A stretch of DNA of 9,808 nucleotides from Acidobacteriota bacterium (GTDB lineage Bacteria > Acidobacteriota > UBA890 > WLXD01). The notes under the pieces were generated by a model. That model saw only the letters and a program-made list of their open reading frames with translations, was not told the origin of the DNA and searched no databases. Shown here piece after piece: positions 1 through 8,383 of this stretch (its first letter is position 1; every line of letters starts with the position of its first letter). A program made the position numbers and the translations under genes. The stretch covers positions 1-9,808 of the forward strand of contig JACZXM010000066.1 of NCBI GenBank assembly GCA_022571615.1, given 5' to 3'.

Positions 1-185
1 GTCTCGATGAAGGCGATGATCAGGTCGGCGATGTCCTTGCCGGTGGCCTTCTCGATGCCTTCGAGGCCGGGCGTGGAATTGACCTCCATGACCACCGGGC
101 CATGGTTCGAGCGCAGCAGATCGACGCCCGCCAAATTGAGCCCCATGATGCGCGCCGCGCGTACCGCTGCCGTCGAGATCTCGTC
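1..185 (-). pseudogene. rimK: C-terminal fragment of RimK-type ATP-grasp ligase (5'-truncated)
   Basis: Read on the minus strand, this stretch gives an uninterrupted match to the end of the ATP-grasp fold of RimK, the ligase that adds glutamate residues to the C-terminus of ribosomal protein S6. Recognisable blocks are [15 protein letters not shown], then [20 protein letters not shown], then [16 protein letters not shown]. The Glu and Asn of MEVN are the usual magnesium ligands of the family. The frame is open to the left edge, so the natural stop lies outside the window. To the right, similarity fades near base 170-185, just where a plus-strand cyclase begins; the N-terminal two thirds of RimK are absent. 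The fragment therefore cannot encode a working ligase as drawn. LysX-like or other RimK paralogues are alternatives. The family call is firm; whether it is a real pseudogene or an assembly artefact is open. Confidence 0.85.
174..183. repeat. 10-bp perfect palindrome at the rimK/cyclase joint
   Basis: CGAGATCTCG is a perfect palindrome, with GATC at its centre (177-180), exactly in the interval where minus-strand RimK similarity ends and plus-strand cyclase similarity starts. It may mark the recombination or ligation point, or be coincidence. Confidence 0.6.
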
Positions 186-186
186 G

Positions 187-3100
187 ATCGGACTCGAACT
201 GTGCGTCGGCGTGACCTCCGGGCAGGTGTACTGCGGCGCCCGCGGCAACGACACGCGGTGCGAGTACGCCATGATCGGCGACACGGTGAACCTGGCCGCC
301 CGGCTGATGATGGCCGCGGACGGTCGAATCCTGTGCGACGCGGCCACTCAGTCCCGTGCGCCCGGGATCGCAGCCGCCGCAGCACTCGAGCTCGAGCTCA
401 AGGGCAAGGCGACTCCGGTACGGGCTTTTGCCCACGACCCGGGCGCCCCCGACACCAACATGGCAACTTCGGCCCTAGGCCGCGTAGAGGTCGAGCTTAT
501 CGGGCGGAGAGCCGAGCGACGGATCATCGGTCGTCGTCTGAGAGACGCCCGCGATGGAGCCGGCGGCGTTCTATGGATCGAGGGCGAGGCCGGCATCGGC
601 AAGTCGATGCTGGTCGCGGAGGTCGTCCGCCAGGCCAACGCGGCCTCGCTAACGACCGTCATGCGGAGCGGCGATCCGGTAGCGTGGCGCGACGCCTACT
701 TGGTGTGGCGCGGCGTGCTCGCGGAGATCCTGGAGTTCGAGACTCCACAGGAGCTCCTCGACGAACTATCGCGTCGTCACGCCGGCGAAGAGGAGATCAT
801 CGATCGACTTCCGCTGCTGGGTCCGCTCATCGGGCTCGAGCTAGCCGACAACGAGGTTACCCGCCAGCTCAGCGGCGACGTACGTGCCGACGCCACGCGC
901 GATCTCGTGGTGCGTGTTCTGGAACCCGTGATCGCTCGGAAGGCGTTCGTGCTGTTGTTCGACGACGGTCACTGGGTGGACTCGGCGTCCTGGGCCTTGC
1001 TGCGCGCCATCGCGCGTCGCTTGCCACGACTGCTGGTGGTTATCGGCACGCGACCTCTGCAACCGGACGCCCCGAGCGATGCGCTCCGGTTGCGCGAGGC
1101 CGCGGGCGAGCGCCTGCTCCTCGAGGGCATGAGCGACGCGGAAATTCTGCTACTGGCACAACGCCGCGTCGGCACCGGTTCCCTCGCGCCCGAGATCGGC
1201 CAGCTGATCACTGCCAAGGCCGGAGGGCACCCACTGTTTGCCGGCGAGCTGATTGCCTCGCTGGTCGACTCGGAACTGGTTCAGGTGATCGATGGCGAAT
1301 GCCGCGTCCACCCGCAAGCTGGGGACCTGGGGAATCACGCCTTTCCGGACACCGTGCAAGGGATTATCCGCACGCGCATCGACCGGCTGAGCGCCGACGA
1401 GCAGTTGACCCTGAAGCTCGCCAGCGTGATTGGAGCGGTGTTCGAACACGAGATCCTGCGTGACATCCACCCGATGCTCGATAGCGATCGGGCTCTGCAC
1501 GTGCAGATGACCACGCTGCAGCGGCTCAGCGTCACCACCATCGAAGTGCCCGAGCCTCGCCTGGCATACCGATTCCACCACGCGCTGATTCGCGACGTGG
1601 CCTACGGGTTGATGCTGTCGGATCAACGCCGGGGCGTGCACGCGGACGTGGCTCGATGGATCGAATCACGACACCCGAAATCACCGCTGTGGGCGCTTCT
1701 GGCGCACCACTGGACACGCACTCGCAACGACGCGCGCAGTCTCGAGTGCCTGGAGAACGCCGGGGCCGAGGCGAACGAGATCGGCGCGCCGCGAGAAGCC
1801 GATCGTTTCTACGCCGATGCCTTGGCCCTGGCCGAGCACACCGACGGGCTACACGTCAGCCTGCGCCGCAAGGCCGGCTGGGACTTCGGCCGGTCCGAGG
1901 CATGGTTTGCTCTCGGCGACTTTCCTCGCAGCCGTTCGCACGTCGAGAAGGGTCTCGGGCGAATCCACCGGCCGGTTCCGAAGCGCGCCGTGGGCTGGTA
2001 CCCGCGCCTCGCCGCGGAGATCGCGCTGCAGGTGCTGAGTCGGCTGCGGCAGAAGGTAGCTTGGCGTCGCGCTCGAACGTCACCAAACCATCCTCAGGCG
2101 ATCGACCTGCTCATGCAATTGAGCGTCGTGGCCTTCTACCAGCGCGAAATGTTGCCGATGACGGTGGCCGGTCTGGCGGCCATCAACGTGGCCGAGCGAA
2201 CCGGAGCGGTGGCGACCGCCGGCCAAGCCTACGCCATGCTCGGCTACGTGGTGGCGGCCCTGGGCCTCCAGTCGGTTGCCGACGGGTGGTGGACGCGGGC
2301 CGCCGATCATCCGGAATCGAAGTCTCGGATCGCCGCGCTCCTTGGACGCGCCCTCGACGCCATCAACCGGGCCCGCTGGGAGGCCGCCGATGAGTACCTG
2401 AACGAAGCTGGAGCCTTGGCCCGCCGGGCGGGAGACCGCATGAGCGTGGAGTCCGTGCTCATGCTCCAGTCGTATCGCCAGAGCTTTACCTGCAAGCCAG
2501 CCGAAGCCGAACGCACCGGCCAGGTGCTTCTCGAGGCGACGCGCGTGCGTGAGAGCCTGCAGCGCGAGCTGTGGGGCCACCTGGTAATCGCTGGCAACCG
2601 CATCGAGCGGGGTGACTACACCGGTGCGCTCGAGCAACTGTTGTCGGGGGAGTCGACCGTGGCACTCGGCGATCCAGCCTCGGCGCAGGCGTATCACGCG
2701 CTGCTCGCCGAATGCCGTTGGCGTCTGGGGGACACGGGCGCCGCCGCGAACCACATGCACAGATCGCGACAGCTGATCCTCGACAACCCCGACCTCGGCA
2801 TGGGCAACTACTACGCCGATGGCCCAATCGTGGCGATCTCGCTCGGGCTCGCCCGGTCCGAGGCCGACCGGCGTGCGCACCTGGACAGAGCCCGATGGAG
2901 CCTGAAGCGCCTTCACAGGGCGGCGCGCGTCTACGCCTACTCCCGCGCTCGGGTGGCTCGACTGGAGGGCGACTACTGGCACACCACCGGCAACCTGGCA
3001 AAGGCTGCGAGGTGGTGGCACCGGGCGCTCGAAGCAGCGGAGTCGGCCTCCATGCCGCTGGAGCGCGGCTTGGCACACGAGGCGCTGGCCAATCTGGCGG

Positions 3101-3231
3101 ACCGCGAGGCGGCCGCGCACCTGGCGTCGGCGCACGAATTGTTCGAGCAACTGGAGTGCGAAGGGCTGGTGAGGCGCGTGCGGATGCGGCTCGAAGCGAC
3201 GCAACCGCCGCGCACGGCAGTGGCGATTTGA
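187..3231 (+). CDS. Class III cyclase / P-loop ATPase / TPR-like signalling protein, 5'-truncated
   Basis: This is a large cytoplasmic signalling protein of the cyclase-AAA-TPR type. The frame is open from base 1 with an ATG at 7, but its first roughly 60 codons are antisense of rimK, so I start the gene where cyclase similarity begins. Numbering from the ATG at 7: residues 61-146 are the second half of a class III adenylate/guanylate cyclase domain, with [15 protein letters not shown] and [15 protein letters not shown], including the Asn and Arg of VNLAAR. The first half, with the metal-binding aspartates, is missing. A P-loop ATPase follows, with Walker A GEAGIGKS at 193-200 and Walker B ending DDGHWVD at 319-325. 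From about residue 580 to the end it is Ala/Arg-rich helical repeat of TPR type. No membrane segment is seen. Intact relatives probably carry about 100 more N-terminal residues. As drawn, cyclase activity is not expected, although the ATPase and repeat part is intact. The next gene starts 70 bp downstream on the same strand and could be cotranscribed. Confidence 0.85.
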   Translation: MGLELCVGVTSGQVYCGARGNDTRCEYAMIGDTVNLAARLMMAADGRILCDAATQSRAPGIAAAAALELELKGKATPVRAFAHDPGAPDTNMATSALGRVEVELIGRRAERRIIGRRLRDARDGAGGVLWIEGEAGIGKSMLVAEVVRQANAASLTTVMRSGDPVAWRDAYLVWRGVLAEILEFETPQELLDELSRRHAGEEEIIDRLPLLGPLIGLELADNEVTRQLSGDVRADATRDLVVRVLEPVIARKAFVLLFDDGHWVDSASWALLRAIARRLPRLLVVIGTRPLQPDAPSDALRLREAAGERLLLEGMSDAEILLLAQRRVGTGSLAPEIGQLITAKAGGHPLFAGELIASLVDSELVQVIDGECRVHPQAGDLGNHAFPDTVQGIIRTRIDRLSADEQLTLKLASVIGAVFEHEILRDIHPMLDSDRALHVQMTTLQRLSVTTIEVPEPRLAYRFHHALIRDVAYGLMLSDQRRGVHADVARWIESRHPKSPLWALLAHHWTRTRNDARSLECLENAGAEANEIGAPREADRFYADALALAEHTDGLHVSLRRKAGWDFGRSEAWFALGDFPRSRSHVEKGLGRIHRPVPKRAVGWYPRLAAEIALQVLSRLRQKVAWRRARTSPNHPQAIDLLMQLSVVAFYQREMLPMTVAGLAAINVAERTGAVATAGQAYAMLGYVVAALGLQSVADGWWTRAADHPESKSRIAALLGRALDAINRARWEAADEYLNEAGALARRAGDRMSVESVLMLQSYRQSFTCKPAEAERTGQVLLEATRVRESLQRELWGHLVIAGNRIERGDYTGALEQLLSGESTVALGDPASAQAYHALLAECRWRLGDTGAAANHMHRSRQLILDNPDLGMGNYYADGPIVAISLGLARSEADRRAHLDRARWSLKRLHRAARVYAYSRARVARLEGDYWHTTGNLAKAARWWHRALEAAESASMPLERGLAHEALANLADREAAAHLASAHELFEQLECEGLVRRVRMRLEATQPPRTAVAI

Positions 3232-3289
3232 AGGGGTCGGGCGGCGAACCCAGAATCAGGCCTCGGTGCCGACGGTGCCGGACCGACAC

Positions 3290-3295
3290 AGGAGG
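3290..3295 (+). promoter_or_regulatory. Ribosome-binding site deciding the start at 3302
   Basis: AGGAGG lies 6 nt before the ATG at 3302. An upstream in-frame GTG at 3266 has no comparable site, so translation most likely starts at 3302. Confidence 0.8.
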
Positions 3296-3301
3296 GAACG
3301 C

Positions 3302-4243
3302 ATGAGCATCAACACGGTCAGCGAGCTTGTGGTCTACGGGCTGACGGCACTATGCCTGCTGCATGCATACAAGCAGGGCCGCGGCTGGCTGGCCGTCTAC
3401 CTGGGCGCCTGCCTCAATGGCTTCGTGCTCGAATACGCCGCCGTCCGCACCGACGTCGACTACGAGTACGCCCGCTTCATGATCATGATCCCTTCCGGCG
3501 GGTGCCCGGATTCGCCGATGGGCAGCGAGTGTGTGGGTGCTGTGCCGCTGTGGATTGCGCTCGGCTGGGGCTTCGTCGTCTACCTGGCCATGCAAACCTC
3601 CATGCGTCTGGACATGGCGTGGTACCTGAAACCGGCGCACGATGCCCTGTTGGCAGTCAACTTCGACTGGCTGATGGACCCGATCGCCGTGAAGCTGGGT
3701 TGGTGGATCTGGGATAAGCCCGGGCAGTACTTCGGCGTGCCGTTGGATAACTACTTCGGCTGGATCGTCTGCGTCGGCGGGTTCTCGTTGTCGGTGCGCG
3801 CCATGCGCCGCTACCTGTTCCGAAACAACGCCAAGCTGAACGCCAACCTGACGCCCTTCCTGGCCGTCCTCACCGGTCCGCTCATCGTGTACGGCGCCAT
3901 CAAGGCCTACATGTTCGTTTGGCACAACATGGGTGTGTCGCCGTGGTTCATCCTGGGCGTGACGCTGGTGTTCATCTACAGCATCTCGTTGGCCCACTGG
4001 TCGTCCAAAGTCTCGACCCAGAAGCCCGACTGGTTGATCATCGGTTCGGGGTTCTCCTTTCAGCTGTACTTCTGGGTGCTGCTCTGGAGCTACGGCGTGT
4101 TTTCAGAGCACCCGGCGCTAATTACCTTGTCGATGCTGACGTTGATGGTCACCTGGTTCGGCTACACCAACCCGTACGCCATCAAGTGGATCGAGGACGT
4201 GGTCTCGGCGACCGGAGACGCGGGCGAGAATCAGAACCTGTAG
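3302..4243 (+). CDS. DUF422 / CruF-like carotenoid biosynthesis membrane protein
   Basis: This 313-residue polytopic inner-membrane protein has about eight or nine hydrophobic segments, roughly at 8-24, 29-47, 80-99, 113-129, 150-166, 185-208, 213-231, 243-265 and 269-288. The segment FDWLMDPIAVKLGWWIW (121-137) followed by YFGVPLDNYFGW (143-154) is the signature of the DUF422 family, whose characterised members (CruF, bisanhydrobacterioruberin hydratase) hydrate the 1',2' double bonds of acyclic carotenoids. Glu44 and the aspartates of DWLMDP are conserved-looking polar residues inside membrane segments. A loop at 64-79 holds Cys68 and Cys77, an addition I do not recall from typical members. 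No other carotenoid gene (crtB, crtI, cruC) is in the window, so the substrate is unknown. It follows the ATPase gene by 70 bp and its stop overlaps the end of the convergent receptor gene by 13 bp. The family call is by motif memory; the reaction is inference. Confidence 0.65.
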   Translation: MSINTVSELVVYGLTALCLLHAYKQGRGWLAVYLGACLNGFVLEYAAVRTDVDYEYARFMIMIPSGGCPDSPMGSECVGAVPLWIALGWGFVVYLAMQTSMRLDMAWYLKPAHDALLAVNFDWLMDPIAVKLGWWIWDKPGQYFGVPLDNYFGWIVCVGGFSLSVRAMRRYLFRNNAKLNANLTPFLAVLTGPLIVYGAIKAYMFVWHNMGVSPWFILGVTLVFIYSISLAHWSSKVSTQKPDWLIIGSGFSFQLYFWVLLWSYGVFSEHPALITLSMLTLMVTWFGYTNPYAIKWIEDVVSATGDAGENQNL

Positions 4244-6912
4244 GCTGTCGACAGGCGCAGGCTACGAGGCAGACTGGCTCGCCCGAGCAACGGGAAGCCG
4301 CTGAACAGGACGCCCGGGGCCACCGCTTCGTCGAAGCTGGCGTTGCCGGTGGTCAGAGCCCGTGTGTTGGTCAGGTTGGAGCCGACAACGGCGATTTCCC
4401 AGCGACCGAAAAGCCACGTCGCGCCGGCGTGCAGCTCCGAATAGGCGCTCAGGTCGATCGTGTTGCGGTCGTTGGAGTAGCGCCGGCCGTAGTGCCGCAG
4501 GCTGACGTGGGCCCGGGTCCTCGAGCCAAAGTCGTACGTCGATGTCAAATCGAGGAGCACCCGCGGCTGGCGGCTGGGCACGTTGCCGGTGAAGTCGAGC
4601 GTGGTCCCGGTGTTGGGGTCGAGGAATCGGAAATCGGTGTACTCGGGATCCTGGAGCGTCGCCGTGGCGCGCACGTTCAGCCGCGGCGCCACGTTGGCCT
4701 CGACCTCGAGTTCAAGGCCGTACGTCCGGCTGCTGCCGAAGTTGGTGAACAGCGTTACCGTGCCATCCGGTCGGCGGCGGATATCGATGAATGGGACGTC
4801 GTCGACGTCGGTGTAGAACAGCGTGGCCATAAGCCCTAGCCGGGGCGCGCTATGCTTGACGCCGGCCTCGACCTGCCGGATATGGAAGTTCTCGCTGCCC
4901 GGCTCTTTGTCGACCAGCAGCGCGTTGAAGCCGCGGCTGGCGCGTGCGAACAGGGCGGTACGATCGTCGAGCAGGTAATTCAACCCCACCGACGCACCCC
5001 AGTCGTCGAGCCCCAGATCGATGTCGCGAAACTCGCCGGTGCCATTCACATACGTGCTGTCGTAGAGGGTGAACGGATTGCCGTCGAGATCGATGACCTC
5101 GGTCAACTCGACCAGGTTGCTCAAGTCGTGGTGCTCGTAGCGCACTCCGACATCGACACGCAGACGGTTACCGACCGCGAACGTGTCGTTGGCGTACAGG
5201 CCGTACAGGTTGCCGGTGACGATGTCGTTCTCGTAGCTGGCGCCGAAGGTGTAGAAACCGCCGAGAGAGACGGGCAGCGGACCGAATGGTGATCCGGTCA
5301 ATGTCAGATCGATGAGACCCGGCTCGTCGGCCACTTCCTTGGCAACGAAACTCGAGCGGATAACGCGCGACATGTCGATACGTGTGAACGAGACGCCGGC
5401 GAGGAACTGATGGTTGCCGAAGTCGCGCCGTACCTCCGTGCGGTTTGTCACGGCTTCTACCGAGCCGACCGAGAATACCGGCAGGGTGAGCCCTACGAGA
5501 CCGTTGCCATTGTTGGTGAACGGATCGACCGAGGAGCCGTCAGCGGCGCGCGTGAACTCGAAACCCGTGGCACCGACCGCGGGCCCGAGGATTGACAGGA
5601 AGCCGAAACCGAGCGCCGCCATGGGTATCGGCGGGTCCAGCGTCAGGTCGAAGTCGGCGTCCGCTCGTGAGTCTGCGTAGCGGAACGAGTTGCTGAGTAT
5701 CCAGCCGCTACCGAGGTCGAAATCGGCGTCAAACCCGAACGCGATCTGGCGCGCACTCGAGCCATCACGAATGCTCCGGGTCGTCGTACCGCCGCCCGGC
5801 AGCGGAAACGTGTAGTCGATGAGGTCGGGCGATGTGTAGGTATCCTTGCCGAGCTCGAAACCCGGCAACGACCGCAGCTTGCCATCGTCGTACAGATAGG
5901 GGCCGCCGTTATCGAGCGCGTTGCGCTCATCGAGCACCTTGAGATGGAATCGAACCAGACCGCGGTCGAAAGTGCGCGTCAGGTTGCCCTTGAACTGGCC
6001 GCCGGCGTTGGCCGTGAAGCCCGGATCGATGACACCACGGTCGCGGCGCACAAAGCCGCCGACATGGAACCGCCAATCGTCGCCCAGCGGACCGCCGAGG
6101 CTGGCATCGAGGCGCGCAAGTCCGTGATCGGCAGTGCTGACCTTGAGAACGCCGCCGAGGCGCGGTCCGCCGGTGCGGCTCACGAAGTTGACGATGCCGC
6201 CGGGAGCGTTGCTTGCCAGCACCGCCGAGGAGCCGCCGCGGATCGACTCCACCCGTTCCAGCGTCTCGTCGATGCGCAGGAACTGGTCGGCGAACAGGAA
6301 GGCGATCTCGCCGCTCGGGATCAGCGGCACGCCATCCTCCATGATGCTCAGGAACCGCGTCTGACCGCCGACCGGTATACCGCGCACGAAGACGTCGTTG
6401 ATCGCCTGACCCACGGCGTCCTCGACCCACAGGCCGGGGATCGAGCGGAAGATGTCGGCGGTACTTCGAGGCCCCCGCTCTCTGACGTCGCGGGCGTCGA
6501 GGATCGTCGCCGCCACACTCGATTCGAGCACCGAGTACGGGTTGGCCGCTTTGGAGACCAGCACGGTCTCCTCGAGCAGTAGCAGGTACTCCTGGAGCGC
6601 GAAGTCGAGGCGTGCGCCTTGCGCCGTCACCACTACCTCCTGGCGCTCCCGAACCAAGCCGGTGAAGATCGCCAGCACGTGGTAGTTCCCCGGCGCGATG
6701 CCAGCGATCGTGTAGGCACCGCCTCGGCCGCTGAGCACCGATTGACCGGTTTCCTCGATGAGGACCACGGCACCGACGAGCCCATCGCCGTCGGTATCCA
6801 AGACCCGGCCGGTAAGTTCGCTCGACGTCTGAGCGGCCGCTGCCACCGGGAAGCATGCGGCCCACAGGGCCAACAACCCACGAGCACATGCGTACAGGAG
6901 TCTTCTCGACAT
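4231..6912 (-). CDS. TonB-dependent outer-membrane receptor with N-terminal carboxypeptidase-regulatory-like domain
   Basis: This 893-residue protein is an energy-coupled outer-membrane transporter. Domain order: signal peptide 1-28 (MSRRLLY, hydrophobic core, then AAAAQ); a carboxypeptidase-regulatory-like beta domain at about 32-107 (LTGRVLDTDGDGLVGA to GNYHVLAIFTGL); a possible TonB box EETVLVS at 114-120; plug at about 127-247, with FVRGIP, RVESIRGGSSAVLASNAPGGIVNFVSR; then a beta barrel with alternating aromatic strands ending YRF, the terminal Phe used for BAM-dependent insertion. The length is normal for the family. I chose ATG 6912 because GAGGGG sits 5 nt before it; a GTG at 6918 is in frame and possible. 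No TonB/ExbBD, surface lipoprotein or ECF sigma/anti-sigma pair is nearby, and there is no clear ligand signature, so siderophore, vitamin and sugar substrates all remain possible. It is transcribed divergently from the hydrolase gene at 7113. Confidence 0.92.
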   Translation of the reverse strand: MSRRLLYACARGLLALWAACFPVAAAAQTSSELTGRVLDTDGDGLVGAVVLIEETGQSVLSGRGGAYTIAGIAPGNYHVLAIFTGLVRERQEVVVTAQGARLDFALQEYLLLLEETVLVSKAANPYSVLESSVAATILDARDVRERGPRSTADIFRSIPGLWVEDAVGQAINDVFVRGIPVGGQTRFLSIMEDGVPLIPSGEIAFLFADQFLRIDETLERVESIRGGSSAVLASNAPGGIVNFVSRTGGPRLGGVLKVSTADHGLARLDASLGGPLGDDWRFHVGGFVRRDRGVIDPGFTANAGGQFKGNLTRTFDRGLVRFHLKVLDERNALDNGGPYLYDDGKLRSLPGFELGKDTYTSPDLIDYTFPLPGGGTTTRSIRDGSSARQIAFGFDADFDLGSGWILSNSFRYADSRADADFDLTLDPPIPMAALGFGFLSILGPAVGATGFEFTRAADGSSVDPFTNNGNGLVGLTLPVFSVGSVEAVTNRTEVRRDFGNHQFLAGVSFTRIDMSRVIRSSFVAKEVADEPGLIDLTLTGSPFGPLPVSLGGFYTFGASYENDIVTGNLYGLYANDTFAVGNRLRVDVGVRYEHHDLSNLVELTEVIDLDGNPFTLYDSTYVNGTGEFRDIDLGLDDWGASVGLNYLLDDRTALFARASRGFNALLVDKEPGSENFHIRQVEAGVKHSAPRLGLMATLFYTDVDDVPFIDIRRRPDGTVTLFTNFGSSRTYGLELEVEANVAPRLNVRATATLQDPEYTDFRFLDPNTGTTLDFTGNVPSRQPRVLLDLTSTYDFGSRTRAHVSLRHYGRRYSNDRNTIDLSAYSELHAGATWLFGRWEIAVVGSNLTNTRALTTGNASFDEAVAPGVLFSGFPLLGRASLPRSLRLSTAYRF

Positions 6913-7006
6913 CTCCACCCCTCAGGCAATCGAACTTGCGCCGCCGAAGCGTCTCATGTCCAACCCCGGGTAGTCCAGTGGGTGCAGATGTGGCGATTCA
7001 CGTGCC

Positions 7007-7035
7007 TGGGAAAGACGACCTGCCGATCGTATAAT
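7007..7035 (+). promoter_or_regulatory. Sigma70-like promoter for the hydrolase gene
   Basis: A perfect TATAAT -10 hexamer is at 7030-7035. At 17-bp spacing the -35 position reads TGGGAA (7007-7012), only 3 of 6 to consensus. Transcription would begin near 7042, about 70 nt before the ATG at 7113. The exact -10 is conspicuous in such G+C-rich DNA. Confidence 0.55.
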
Positions 7036-7037
7036 CG

Positions 7038-7079
7038 GGGCCGCGGCGACACGGGGCAGTGCAAATGTTGTCCCGGCCC
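7038..7079 (+). promoter_or_regulatory. Long imperfect dyad spanning the predicted transcription start and leader
   Basis: GGGCCGCGGCGACA (7038-7051) pairs with TGTTGTCCCGGCCC (7066-7079) over 14 positions with one C-C mismatch and two G-U pairs, around a 14-nt loop. It lies just after the TATAAT box. It could be an operator dyad or a leader hairpin. No terminator T-run follows it. Confidence 0.45.
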
Positions 7080-7112
7080 TGAGGCAACTCCATCCGACCA
7101 ACTGGTGACGCC

Positions 7113-7919
<807 letters not shown>

Positions 7920-8003
7920 CCCCAACAGGTTGGAGCGGTCGGATTGTACCTGTCCCACGGGCTCAGTCGGCGATCGTCACCGAAACCGAATTGGGCCGGA
8001 AGA

Positions 8004-8050
8004 GCCAAAAAAATCCCCGTCCGGCATGCGCCCGGACAGGGCTTTTAGGC
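8004..8050 (-). terminator. Rho-independent terminator oriented to the minus strand
   Basis: Arms 8015-8024 and 8032-8041 form a 10-bp stem around a 7-nt loop. In the minus-strand RNA all ten pairs form, including one G-U, and the stem is followed by A then seven U (8013-8007). On the plus strand the same position is a C-A mismatch and only four T follow, so it works better leftward, though it may also stop the hydrolase transcript. Flanking AAAA/TTTT and GCC/GGC could extend the stem. Confidence 0.8.
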
Positions 8051-8057
8051 ATCCAAT
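8007..8057 (-). ncRNA. Candidate mini-RNA of about 50 nt (promoter plus terminator, no frame)
   Basis: A strong promoter and a strong terminator on the same strand bracket about 51 nt with no room for a gene. The transcript would have a short single-stranded 5' part (8057-8042) followed by the terminator hairpin and U7 tail, the layout of a very small regulatory RNA or an Hfq-type 3' module. It is inferred only from these signals; no known RNA family is recognised. The alternative is that the terminator ends guaA readthrough from the right and the promoter match is accidental. Confidence 0.4.
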
Positions 8058-8063
8058 CTACTA

Positions 8064-8093
8064 AGTATACGACGGAAAGGTACCAGAAGTCAA
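8064..8093 (-). promoter_or_regulatory. Minus-strand sigma70-like promoter just upstream of the terminator
   Basis: On the minus strand TTGACT (8093-8088) and TATACT (8069-8064) are separated by 18 bp; each hexamer is 5 of 6 to consensus. The predicted transcription start is near 8057, only about 16 nt before the terminator stem. Confidence 0.6.
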
Positions 8094-8095
8094 GC

Positions 8096-8110
8096 CACTA
8101 TTAGATAGTG
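8096..8110. promoter_or_regulatory. Operator-like inverted repeat beside the minus-strand promoter
   Basis: CACTAT-TAG-ATAGTG is a perfect 6-bp inverted repeat with a 3-bp centre. It ends 2 bp upstream of the TTGACT element, where an activator or repressor could sit. The regulator is unknown. Confidence 0.4.
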
Positions 8111-8272
8111 TCCCATCATGAAAGTCACTGCTGCGCAGGTCGGTGCGTTTTTTGCAAGGGGCTTGGGCGCTAGTTTGGAGAAGACTCCTGGCCATCGGTG
8201 GAATTGGCAAGCGTCGCAGCATAAGAATGGGCTGCGGTCGCACAGCAGAATCGCGAATCCATTAGGCCAGTG

Positions 8273-8290
8273 TTCGAAGACGCTTCGAAG
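8273..8290. repeat. Compact repeat of TTCGAAG units
   Basis: TTCGAAG at 8273-8279 and CTTCGAA at 8283-8289 form a perfect 7-bp inverted repeat with a 3-bp centre. At the same time TTCGAAG recurs directly 11 bp later (8284-8290), about one helical turn. It lies 94 bp upstream of the small membrane gene, so it could be a protein-binding site or an RNA hairpin. Confidence 0.4.
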
Positions 8291-8368
8291 CATCTGAGGG
8301 CGCAAGAGAGCGAGGAGGGTGCGATGGAGGTCGAATCATAGGTTGGGGGGCCAAGGGGCGACGACCGT

Positions 8369-8375
8369 AAGGAGG
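8369..8375 (+). promoter_or_regulatory. Consensus ribosome-binding site of the small membrane gene
   Basis: AAGGAGG, fully complementary to the 16S rRNA tail, lies 8 nt before the ATG at 8384. This is the main reason for accepting the short gene that follows. Confidence 0.8.
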
Positions 8376-8383
8376 CAGAAACA

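Larger units (their letters stand above)
6913..7112. promoter_or_regulatory. Divergent intergenic region between receptor and hydrolase genes
   Basis: These 200 bp separate two divergent genes and must carry both promoters unless one is transcribed from further away. A good plus-strand promoter is visible (listed separately). I find no convincing -35/-10 pair for the receptor on the minus strand. A CACGTG palindrome occurs at 6999-7004. Confidence 0.5.
7920..8383. other. 464-bp non-coding stretch of lower G+C content
   Basis: No protein gene is convincing here. The stretch from about 8050 is clearly richer in A+T than the flanking genes. It contains a minus-strand promoter, a minus-strand terminator and several dyads, listed separately, including CGCAGC (8215-8220) with GCTGCG (8231-8236). 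A 59-codon plus-strand frame at 8118-8297 starts with ATG but has no ribosome-binding site and no recognisable similarity. I see no clear promoter for the small gene at 8384. Confidence 0.6.

Noticed and set aside
7..186. The first 60 codons of the long plus-strand frame as a genuine N-terminus of the cyclase/ATPase protein
   Set aside because: The minus strand of the same bases encodes a clear RimK C-terminus, whereas the plus-strand translation resembles no cyclase region; it is an antisense shadow.
2080..3204. Minus-strand frame of 374 codons inside the ATPase/TPR gene
   Set aside because: It is opposite a well-supported gene and typical of third-position G+C shadows; no recognisable domain and no ribosome-binding site.
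3919..4839. Plus-strand frame of 306 codons overlapping the CruF-like gene and the receptor
   Set aside because: It runs across the ends of two supported genes in other frames, with no domain similarity.
5927..6889. Minus-strand frame of 320 codons within the receptor gene
   Set aside because: It is an alternative frame of the receptor, Arg/Pro-rich and without domain similarity, while the receptor frame has a complete signal peptide, plug and barrel.
7922..7933. CCAAC-AG-GTTGG dyad just after the hydrolase stop as a terminator
   Set aside because: The 2-nt loop is too small for an RNA hairpin and no T-run follows; the better terminator is at 8004-8050.
8118..8297. 59-codon plus-strand frame as a small gene
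   Set aside because: It starts with ATG but lacks a ribosome-binding site, matches nothing I know and is rich in residues typical of random frames. It cannot be excluded without conservation data.
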